The notes beneath the pieces were generated by a model, which saw only the letters and a program-made list of their open reading frames with translations, made no database searches and was not told the origin of the DNA. A stretch of DNA of 64,000 bases from Hirundichthys speculiger (Eukaryota; Chordata; Actinopteri; Beloniformes; Exocoetidae): assembly GCA_018398805.1 (NCBI GenBank), contig JAGFBZ010002033.1, forward strand, positions 767,501-831,500, read 5' to 3'. The translations under genes were made by a program, and so were the position numbers. Positions 1 through 10,347 of this stretch are shown here, one piece after another. How positions within the stretch are numbered: position 1 is the stretch's first letter; every line of letters begins with the position of its first letter.

Positions 1-2575
<2,575 letters not shown>

Positions 2576-2647
2576 AACTTATATATGAAGAGGTGATCGA
2601 CTGGGAGGAGAGGAACAAGAATGGTCTAATGAAAGAAGACTGCTCAG
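2576..2647 (+). CDS. mapk9: JNK (MAPK9-like) exon: helix after the docking region
   Basis: This 72-nt exon completes the Glu codon and reads Leu-Ile-Tyr-Glu-Glu-Val-Ile-Asp-Trp-Glu-Glu-Arg-Asn-Lys-Asn-Gly-Leu. The usual vertebrate form is Leu-Ile-Tyr-Lys-Glu-Val-Met-Asp. Asp-Trp-Glu-Glu-Arg is the JNK2 signature; JNK1 has Asp-Leu-Glu-Glu and JNK3 Asn-Ser-Glu-Glu. It ends one base into a codon before GTATGT at 2648. The segment after Asn-Gly-Leu is short and unlike other JNKs (Met-Lys-Glu-Asp-Cys-Ser). The exon is six bases shorter than its mammalian counterpart as I recall it, which fits relaxed constraint in the tail. Confidence 0.93.
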
Positions 2648-3232
2648 GTATGTAAATGTGACCTCTGCCAGATGATGTCAAAACAGCTTGAGAATGAGCT
2701 TTCATGTCTGCCTCAGCCCACATCCACATTAGTCTATGTGTATACGAATCAGTGCAATCACAGTGATGTAAATACATGTTTTGGTTCATGATTTTTCTCA
2801 CTATGTATCCTTCCCTTAAACTCGAGGAACATTTCAACTACAACATGGAGATGGAGCAGTTTACACCACTGACATTGCTTTCTTTGGTATCATCTGTAAT
2901 TGAGCAAAAGACTTAATTTAATAACACTTCAACTGCCCACATGCGCAGGAGGAAGGCTGTTATAAGAGCAATCTGCAACAAAGGTTATCTCCAGTAGTGT
3001 TTGCAGCTCCCTTTTCTTTGTGTGAGCTCAATGGCCATGTAATGGATGTTTACAGTGGCATAGTGAGGATGCGGCTCGGTTTCAATTTGCAACAAATTCT
3101 GACTAGTGTGAACATAACCTCACACAAAAAAATTCCCACAAACACTCTGCATCTACTCTAAATATTCCTCTACTCTGTTGCTGAAACTTAGCTTGTCCTT
3201 GTTTTGTCTCTGGTGTGTGTGGTTCATCTCAG
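2648..3232 (+). other. mapk9: JNK intron (585 bp)
   Basis: The donor is GTATGT at 2648 and the acceptor is TTCATCTCAG ending at 3232. The split codon G+AT (Asp) keeps the frame into the serine-rich last coding exon. Nothing else was recognised inside it. Confidence 0.85.
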
Positions 3233-3372
3233 ATGTGGCTTCGTCAGGTTCAGCCTCCCAGTCCTCCTCTGCCAACGACATCTCGTCCATGTCCACAGAG
3301 CACACCTTGGCGTCAGACACAGACAGCAGCAGCATCGACACACTGACAGGACCACTGGATGAGAGTCAGTGA
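3233..3372 (+). CDS. mapk9: JNK (MAPK9-like) last coding exon and stop
   Basis: This exon encodes the serine-rich tail of the long (p54-type) JNK isoform: [19 protein letters not shown], then Thr-Leu-Ala-Ser-Asp-Thr-Asp-Ser-Ser. It stops with TGA at 3370-3372 after Gly-Pro-Leu-Asp-Glu-Ser-Gln. The Ser-Thr-Glu before Thr-Leu-Ala-Ser matches JNK2 (JNK1 and JNK3 have Ser-Thr-Asp). Most vertebrate long forms end in Cys-Arg or Cys-Cys-Arg; this one ends in Glu-Ser-Gln instead. The five exons give about 193 residues, so a full protein of about 423 is expected, as for JNK2. A shorter splice form made through another acceptor cannot be excluded. Confidence 0.94.
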
Positions 3373-5225
3373 ACACAGTCTCCTGACACACGTGTCCTTC
3401 TGTCTGCCTGTCACAGTTCTTTCAGTCATTTACAGTGTCAAAATGTCCTCTATCAGTCATCACTTTGTTTTAATGCCCCCCTATTTTTTTTACCGTTTTG
3501 GCTGTGTTTCTTTTTCTTTTATTTTCTTTTCGTTCCTTTAAACCCCCAATGAACGGGTTGCCCTTTTTTCCCCTAGTTGATCTAGTTGATCTTCTTCATC
3601 TTCAAACTTTGTATTTTGCTGCCACCTAGGAGGTCAAAGCTATCTATGCTATCTGATGTGTCAAAGTTCTTTTTTTTTCTTTCTTTTCCTCCTATTTGTG
3701 GATGTTTTATTTCCCTCATGTACACAGTCTTTGGTGTATTCATCCATATTGAATTTTCAGGTTACCAGAAAGTAGGTTGGAGATGTTTTTTTTTTCCCTC
3801 ATATTTTTATAATTTTGTTTTTATTTCACAAAGTATTCAGTTGAGATGTGATGTGATTGTCTGAATTAGGGCAGACGTGCACTAAAGCTAGACCACAGCC
3901 GCTAGCTGCTATGCTATGCTCTCATGCATGTTACGCCAAAAAGAACAAAAAGCTTATCAACCATCTGATGTTCATCTGATGATCGAACCCTGATCTTAAG
4001 TTTGATTGGATCTCAGCACGCTCAGAGAATTGCAGATCTCCACTGTGGTGCTTTTTAATTAATTTGCATGAGTGATGTGGGTTTTAAGCTTTTACTCCTG
4101 ACAGCTAGGAGAAGCTGTGGCTGCAGAGTTACACTTTAATTTCTTGATCTAATGTAACACATGCAAAGATGTCAAGATCTGATACTCATAGGGGGTCTAG
4201 ACACTTTCGTCACAAATGCCTATGGTGTGCCTGTTCTGTTAAGACATTCAACATATCTGTTGAACTTTATATACATAATATATTCATTGTAATCACCCCT
4301 ATTTGACTTAAGGTACAGACTATCAGCATTTTTATCAAAAGCAGATCATAAAGCAAATCTGAAAGAGGCATAATGATGCTTGTATTTATTTTTTGTTCTT
4401 GCAAAATGTTGCACACTAACCACACAGAAGCCCAAGAACATTAAACACCCTGACAGGGGCTACTCCTTCTTTAAACCATTCCATTAGTGCTGGTTACAAA
4501 ATTAATCATGAATTCAGACAACATGTAGAAGACATGTAAAGGCAGTAAAACACAAGAACAGTGTTTAACTTGCATGTAGGCTTCATGCCTGTAAGATACT
4601 GTAAGACTTGTTATAAATAGAAATCCGTTCATGTCTGTTTTCACTTGCAGTACCTTGATGCTCAGAGATGTTTTATTTTTGCCTTGTTAGCCTAAATGTG
4701 TGTATGTGATATCAAAATGTACTGTGGAGCACTATTCTTATGTCCTTTTAAATATCCTTAAAGACAGCGGTCACCCAGTTTGTAAAAGAAAAGTTTACGG
4801 CGAAAGTTTGTGCAGCAACAAAAGCTGACTTTTTGTGGTATGGAAAAAGAAAAAGAAAAGGAAAAAATAAAAAAAGGATGAATGAGACTTTGGAGCACAG
4901 AAACTGTAAATAGACATGCAATCCGAGACTGAAACTTTGGAAGTGGATTGCAGAGCTGTTTTTTTGCATAAATAATTGCACAGTGTGATGGACATGCAGA
5001 AATATGACACTACAGAGTCACTGAGGACCATGACTTTATTCTTTCTGTCATGCCTTCAAAGAGCTGAGGAGTGGCCAGATTATTCTGTAAACCTTAGCAG
5101 ACAAGGACTGAGCATCAGAGATCAACAGATGTCCTCTGTGATTGTAGTGGCAGCAATATGATCATGTGGCCAACATCTTTTTCTCATATTCAAAACTAAT
5201 AAAGTGGACATCAGTGATTCTTTTT
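3373..5225 (+). other. mapk9: Probable 3' UTR of the JNK gene
   Basis: No coding sequence follows the TGA on the plus strand until the convergent gene. The stretch is T-rich early on (pyrimidine tracts at 3480-3540 and 3660-3700). The best polyadenylation signal is AATAAA at 5198-5203, which would give a UTR of about 1.85 kb. Another AATAAA lies in an A-rich run at 4866-4871. The end is inferred, not seen. Confidence 0.55.
5198..5203 (+). terminator. Candidate polyadenylation signal of the JNK gene
   Basis: AATAAA is followed by GT- and T-rich sequence at 5205-5235, the usual context for cleavage. It is the last good signal before the dispersed repeat at 5240. The assignment to the JNK gene rests on position and strand only. 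Confidence 0.5.
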
Positions 5226-5239
5226 CTTTTGTTCATAAT

Positions 5240-5625
5240 TATTACCTCCGCCAAACTCCGTCGGCGTTTATCTGTCTGTTTGTCTGTCTGTGTTCAAGAT
5301 AACTCAAAAAGCTATGGATGGATTTTGATGAAATTTTCAGGAGTTGTCAGAAATGTGAAAAGGAAGAACTAATTTCATTTTGGCTGTGATCCAGAAGAAA
5401 TCCTGGATTTTGGATCACTTTCAAATTTTCGATAACATTGCGGTCAATGGGGCCAAAAATTTGTTTCTCAATATCTCAGTTAATTATTGCCCAAAACTCA
5501 TGAAAGTTCACTCAGGGATTGACAATGGGAAACCTATATCAAATTTCAAAGGCTGATCCAGATCTTATTGGATTCTTGCATTCTTCATGAGAAAAATGAC
5601 TGTATTTCATAAACTTCTTCCAACT
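5240..5625 (+). repeat. Dispersed fish repeat in the gap between convergent genes
   Basis: The run starts with a TTACCTCCGCC motif, has TCTGTCTGTTTG repeats, an ACTCAAAAAGCTATGGATGG motif and GATGAAATTTTCAGG. I recognise this order from a common dispersed repeat in fish and other animals, of uncertain class. There is no clear terminal repeat or target duplication, so the edges are approximate. It lies in what may be the 3' UTR of the minus-strand RhoGAP gene. Confidence 0.6.
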
Positions 5626-5748
5626 TTGGAAGGAAATTTGTGACGCATTGCCTAAATGAATCCTAGCTACAGTTTCAAAGTCGTGTTCATATTTTGCCTT
5701 CATTTCCTGACCTTTTCAAACCTACAAACACCACACGTGTAATTGTTT

Positions 5749-5986
5749 TCAAAAGCTCTTGACGATATATTCTGTCTTCTTTGCCTCATTGTTGAGCTCT
5801 CCAAAGGTGTCAAAGAACTGCTCCATCTCCTTCTGCAGCGTTGCATTGCGGAGCTCGGCAGCAGCTCGTGCCCTCTCGGACTCCACGATCTTAGCCTGGA
5901 CGGCCTGGTACCAGTGCCGCTGCTGTGAGAGGTTGGTTTTCAAACGCACAACCTCCACCTGCAGCTCTTCATTTCTCTGTTCCAGG
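5749..5986 (-). CDS. ARHGAP22/24/25-family RhoGAP, last exon (C-terminal coiled coil)
   Basis: Proteins of this family (FilGAP-like) have a PH domain, a RhoGAP domain that turns off Rac/Cdc42-type GTPases, a disordered linker and a C-terminal coiled coil. This exon gives the last 78 residues: Leu-Glu-Gln-Arg-Asn-Glu-Glu-Leu, heptad-like charged helix, then Leu-Gln-Lys-Glu-Met-Glu-Gln-Phe-Phe and Thr-Phe-Gly-Glu-Leu. The latter nearly matches the end of human ARHGAP24 as I recall it. The acceptor AG is at 5987-5988 on the minus strand; the split codon makes Ser, giving Ser-Leu-Glu-Gln-Arg-Asn. The stop TGA is at 5749-5751. The end sequence Ile-Val-Lys-Ser-Phe differs from human members. Family is confident; the choice among 22, 24 and 25 leans to 24-like. 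Confidence 0.85.
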
Positions 5987-6847
5987 CTTACGACATGTGG
6001 AAGAAGACATGGCAGAACTTAGTAAAATGATGGTTTCAGTGCAGAAGACAAACTTTAATACCACTGGTCTTGACCTGCTAAAACGTATTTTCCACACTTC
6101 GTGTCAGCTAGTGTATCTGACACCTTTTCTTATGCTCCATGTCAAGCTAAAAGAGGATCATAGAATTGTCACATCCTCTTGTCTAGTACCAATGCATGAC
6201 TTTACACTGGGACATGCTCTATGTATAACAGCAATAAATGAGGTATGTGTTGTGTCTAAGTCAGCAGCAGAGCCCCTTAAATTAGCTCTTTTTCCAGTGC
6301 CGTGAGCTGTTTTCTATATGTCAGCCACACAGGCTGTGCTTTTTTCCCCTTTCAGTATCCAGCTGTTTACTCAAGCACGATGGGGCTATTTTGATTTCCA
6401 GCAGAAACCACTCCTCTGCAATTCTACGCATGTTTGCCATGAAAAAAAAAAAAAATCAATTTCGAGTGCTTACTGAAAGCATAAATGACAGCTTTGTTAC
6501 ACAGAAGGTTTTATTGAAACCAATTGCATTGTAGCATGTTATGTGAAGCTTGTGGGAAGAATTGTAGGTATTTGATCTACTGCTGCTGCTACGAGAACTA
6601 AACAGGATATAGGGTGAAAGTTGGAGTCAACTGAAGGACCAAAACAGCACAGCTGAGTGGACACACACTTCATGGATCTGGAGCATTGTGTTACCCTTCA
6701 CTAAGAATGCACAACTAGCTGCAAAATTCTTATGCCAGTGAACTGAACGTGCTATGTTGAAGCCAAGGGCTTTCACATGTTGTTCATAATCTGAAGCGAT
6801 GTTTACTGCTTTGTTTCGAGTGCGGGACAAAACAAATGTAAAGTTAC
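5987..6847 (-). other. Intron of the RhoGAP gene (861 bp)
   Basis: The donor is GTAACT read on the minus strand from 6847, after codon bases AG; the acceptor is at 5987. Open readings in it on both strands have no recognisable content. Confidence 0.75.
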
Positions 6848-7619
6848 CTGATTATCTGTGCTTCATACTCCTCCCTCTGCCTGACTATCTGCTGCTGCAG
6901 GCTGGTCAGGAGGCTTCGAAGAGCACTGGCAGAGGGGTCGGCCAGGGGTGGTGGAGGGGGCACCCTTAGTAAAGGTGAAGATGGCTGCTTTGGGTGCTCG
7001 GCTTGAGCAGGAGGCCACCTGACCTGGCTCTTAGTTTGGCATAGCTGAGGTGAACTTGCTGGTAGGTGTTGTTGAGGAAGTGGCATCAGGAGCTCTGGAT
7101 GCAGAGTTGGGTCCCCCTGAAAAAAACCACAGGATCCTGAGTCCAGCTCTGGTTCCTGTTGCTTGTCTTGGTCTGGATCCTGATCCTGCTTACGAGAAGA
7201 ACTTTTAGCAAAGTTGTTTTTACAAGAAGCCCACGGGTGCTCGTCTGCACTCAGGGCATCACCCTGCATCAGTCCCTGGATCTGCCCAGTGGCTCGTGTT
7301 TTATACAAGGGCTCTTGTAAGTCTTCTTGTAGGCTTGTTTCCATGTCAAGGACTTCGTGGAGGCTGTCGGTTGTTCCAGCTTCTGTGAGGTTATCATAGA
7401 GAGACAAAGCACTCTGATGCTCCTCACTGTGTGATGGGCTGGGGCTCTGGCTTAGATGATCTCTGTCCTCTATTCCCCAGTTACATCCCAGTTCTTCTCT
7501 TGTTTTGTTGTGCCTGGATTTAGCTCGGCCTCCCAGGCCTGTGTTCCCAGACCTCCTCTGCAGCTGCAGTAGCTGCGATCTGGCAAGGTGCCAGGCTCTC
7601 TTCCTCCACCGACCACAGT
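6848..7619 (-). CDS. ARHGAP-family RhoGAP, large penultimate exon (disordered linker and start of coiled coil)
   Basis: The reading frame is open on the minus strand from above 7600 down to a GTAACT donor at 6847. It contains Leu-Ser-Leu-Tyr-Asp-Asn, a Tyr-Asp-Asn motif also found in this linker in ARHGAP22/24. It continues with an acidic Gln-rich run (Asp-Gln-Asp-Pro-Asp-Gln-Asp-Lys), a Pro-rich run (five or more Pro before Leu-Ala-Asp-Pro), and Leu-Gln-Gln-Gln-Ile-Val-Arg-Gln-Arg-Glu-Glu-Tyr-Glu-Ala. The last matches the family helix that precedes Ser-Leu-Glu-Gln-Arg-Asn. The 3' boundary is firm. The 5' boundary is my model: acceptor AG at 7620-7621 gives the right phase for the next candidate exon. 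A stop in this frame at about 7628-7630 means the exon cannot extend further. Confidence 0.7.
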
Positions 7620-7735
7620 CTGAACCTCAGCCAAAGTTGGGACCAGACCAGGCAGGGGGCTGCCTGGGCCCGGGAGTCTGGTTACAAAAGGGGACACAAG
7701 CCTACTCTCCATTTCCCTCTCCGTGGCTCTCTCAC

Positions 7736-7888
7736 GTTGAGCAAAAGGTGGGCAATTGTCGTACAGGGGATCCGTGGAGCAGGAACTGGCCGTGGTGGGG
7801 GTCTCAGTAGGAAGACAGTACAGCTCCATGATCCAAGCAAGCACATGGGGGGGTGCTGAGAGCGTGAGATAACCCTCCCCTTTTCTGT
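7736..7888 (-). CDS. Candidate upstream exon of the RhoGAP linker
   Basis: This 153-nt minus-strand stretch is open in one frame and is bounded by an acceptor CTGCAG (AG at 7889-7890) and a strong donor GTGAGAG from 7735. It starts with two bases of a split codon and ends with one, which is in phase with the exon starting at 7619. It encodes Tyr-Leu-Thr-Leu-Ser-Ala-Pro-Pro, Trp-Ile-Met-Glu-Leu-Tyr and Asp-Pro-Leu-Tyr-Asp-Asn-Cys-Pro-Pro-Phe, a second Leu-Tyr-Asp-Asn motif. The intron to the next exon would be only 116 bp. An alternative is that 7470-7844 is one exon with a frameshift. No homology is recalled for this part, so it rests on splice logic and phase. Confidence 0.4.
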
Positions 7889-8084
7889 CTGCAGTAACTT
7901 GGGATTAAAGGCTTGAACTGTGGATTTGAGCGTGGTGTGGAGCCTCCCCTGTGCCAAGAGCTGATGTGTCGTAGGGAAGGGAAGGCGCAGGAGCCCTCCT
8001 CCCCTTTGGCTGGCTCTCTGCTGTGTCTTTGTCGGTACTGTTGGGCAGGTTGTAATGTGGGTGTATGCAGCAGGGTCCGTGTGC

Positions 8085-8103
8085 ATGTGTGTGTGTGTGT
8101 GTG
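8085..8103 (+). repeat. TG microsatellite
   Basis: A run of about nine TG units sits in the presumed intron upstream of the RhoGAP exons. It is the cause of several long His/Thr-rich open readings on the minus strand here. Confidence 0.9.
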
Positions 8104-8819
8104 CATTTGTATTTGTGTGTATGTCTTTAAGCAGGACTGACATCAGCTGTTACTTTAGCAGAGCTTCTGGGGGAGGGGCCAGGGTGTAATGTAGTCGGGT
8201 TCATTCCTAAAGACAGTCGCACATAAATGGAACCACAGAAATAGATGGTGGCACTGGGCACAAAGTGGGAAACACACACAATGAATCTGCCTTGGAAAAC
8301 TGCTTATTAAGTTACAACCTACTTTTACAAAGAGGTGGCCTGATTTACAAATTACTGAACAACTTTGCAAGCTGTGTATTTTGCATATGGTGCTGTATAT
8401 AAACCTGCTACACAAAGGCTCATAACAGTGTGCTATATTTATTAGTTTTTTTTATTTATGTATTTATTTGTCTTTTTCTCTTTTTTTTAAAAAAAAAGCA
8501 CAAAAAATTCTCAAAATGCACTGTAAAAAGACATGTTATTTTTGTTTTTTCCCAGAAATTGTTACTTTTTCTCAGTTTTACTTTATTACACATTTGTAGG
8601 GTATTTCTGTCCTTTCTGGCTTCAAATTAAAATTTCAAATTTTGTGTGTTTAAAAAAAGAGAGTCACAATGCTATCGGATTACCAGAATTCTGTCTTGAA
8701 ATAATGTTGTTTAAAAAAAAAAATGATTACATAAAATTAGTGTCCAATATCCCTGTTTAGTATTAGTATTTGTGACTCCACCAGCCTGCTTGAAGGCTGG
8801 TCTACCCCATAAATTGATT

Positions 8820-8982
8820 TTAATAGTACATTACTCACTGAAGAAGGAAAAAAACAAAAAGCCTTGCTGATGAAAGTAAAGGGAAGACAAGCAGCAAAGA
8901 GTTGCAGGCCAGGAGTCAAACCTGCGACCACTGCTGGTGTAGGTGGGCCGGCTGCTTAAACCGCTGAGCTCCCCAACCGCCC
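8820..8982 (-). mobile_element. tRNA-derived SINE, minus strand
   Basis: Read on the minus strand, the element begins at 8982 with a tRNA-like head. An A-box-like GAGCTCAGCGG lies at 8961-8971 and a B-box-like GGTTTGACTCC at 8912-8922, about 39 bases apart. A Gly/Leu-like continuation CTTTGCTGCTTGTCTTCCC and a T-rich tail follow towards 8820. This is the pattern of a common fish SINE in which a tRNA pseudogene head drives Pol III transcription. Target duplications were not resolved. It overlaps the C-terminal half of a long minus-strand open reading (8831-9223) that is therefore not a gene. Confidence 0.7.
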
Positions 8983-9750
8983 AGATAACATGTTTTTGAT
9001 AGGATGGAGCTTTGAATGGTTTAGATCCATACGAGATCCCAAAGACTGCACCACTGTTCCCACCTCCGCTGAGACACGCAACATGTCTTCTCATTTTCTT
9101 TGTGGTGTGAGTACGTACACAGATCACAAGTTCTGGAGTTGCAAATCTCTTAAGTGACATGTACAGTTTACAAATAGATGGCTGCAGAAACTTTTCAAGC
9201 TCTTCTAACAAGGTCATGAACAAAGGGATCTGGAGTTAAGTGTTTTCATTCATGTATGTATTTAGCATCTGATTTTAAACTCACACAGCTTTACTACAAA
9301 CTAATTTGCATATGAAGAAAGAAGTTGCAAAGTTGCATCATGACAAATCACAAGTACAGCCATATTTCAGCTGTTTAATCATTTAACATCTTCTACGTCA
9401 TTATGTAGAAGTGCTTTAAAGTTGATAAATGAAACTAAACAAAGAGCAAAGCTAAGCAGTAATACAGTAATATACAGTGCCAATCAGCAATTGATATTGT
9501 CATGTATGAAGACTTCAAGTAAACAAGGTAAACAGGCACAGTGGAGTTATTGTGTAATGCTTTAAATGTTTGTTTCACAGCAGACAAGAAAGTCATGAAA
9601 GGTTTTCCCATCTCTGTTAAATTATGTTGATGTTAAGCACTTCTGCACTCAGCCACACATCAGTGTTTAAAAATGTTCACGTATCCAACTTTTACATCAA
9701 AATACATATGATACAAAAAATATAAACTGACAGCATGATGCCAAGCTATA

Positions 9751-9790
9751 TTGGATGAAAGGCGGGGTATGCCGTGGACAGGTCACCAGT
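9751..9790 (+). repeat. Dispersed fish repeat, left part (interrupted)
   Basis: The run GGCGGGGTATGCCGTGGACAG followed by GTCACCAGT matches the familiar fish repeat core 'GGCGGGGTACACCCTGGACAGGTCGCCAGT', recalled from general experience. It stops at CCAGT and resumes after 10189, so it is one copy split by the insertion at 9791-10181. Confidence 0.65.
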
Positions 9791-10181
9791 GGGGTTGGAA
9801 TGCTCCGTCGATCTACATCGGATGAATGGCCCAGTTGTATCGATACATTGACGTGAGTACATATAGGGCACGTAATCCTCATAAATACATCATTGGCCTT
9901 TAGTTGTCTAATTTTATTAAAGGAGCTGATCTTTTTTTGTAATTTTAGCTGTCTAGGTGAACCAGATATAAAAATGTGAAATATTTTAGTTTTACTGCAA
10001 TTTGATATAAATGGAAGTGATTATGTTCAATCAACATATGATATCGTCTCATATTGATGTTTAGCTCCTGAATCTAATCAAAATCGTACCATTGCAGACT
10101 TTGATAACTTTACATTGTCATTGCAGTTAATTGATGTAATATTGTATCATGAAACTTGTGTTTCCACCCCCCCACCCCCCA
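9791..10181. mobile_element. Insertion of about 391 bp with 8-bp target duplication (hAT-like MITE)
   Basis: The insert is flanked by perfect direct repeats TCACCAGT at 9783-9790 and 10182-10189, and it interrupts a known dispersed repeat whose two halves rejoin exactly at that site. An 8-bp duplication is the mark of hAT-type transposition. The ends are G-rich at the left (GGGGTTGG) and C-rich at the right (CCCACCCCCC), a weak terminal inverted repeat. Internal TATCGATACATTG and GTATCATGAAAC motifs resemble non-autonomous fish hAT copies. No transposase is encoded. Confidence 0.65.
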
Positions 10182-10189
10182 TCACCAGT

Positions 10190-10347
10190 CCGTTGCAGGG
10201 CCACTCAACCCTCATTCATTCCCAGGGTCAAATCAGAAATACCAGTCAGCACACAGAGAACATGCAAAGTGAATACAAGCACCCAACAGGGATTTGAACC
10301 TTTTAACTGTGAGGTGACAGCACTAATCACCAACATGCTGCTCATCA
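10190..10347 (+). repeat. Dispersed fish repeat, right part
   Basis: The continuation of the repeat at 9751 reads CCGTTGCAGGGCCACTCAACC, then GAACATGCAAAGTG, GGGATTTGAACC and a GTGAGGTGACAGC-GCTAA-like end. These are the well-known landmarks of a widespread fish dispersed repeat. Its edge is approximate. Confidence 0.65.

Noticed and set aside
5759..6305. Plus-strand open readings opposite the RhoGAP last exon
   Set aside because: They are shadows of the minus-strand coding exon, which has clear family motifs and splice sites.
8831..9223. Minus-strand open reading of 130 codons
   Set aside because: Its C-terminal half is the tRNA-derived SINE at 8820-8982, and the rest has no recognised content.
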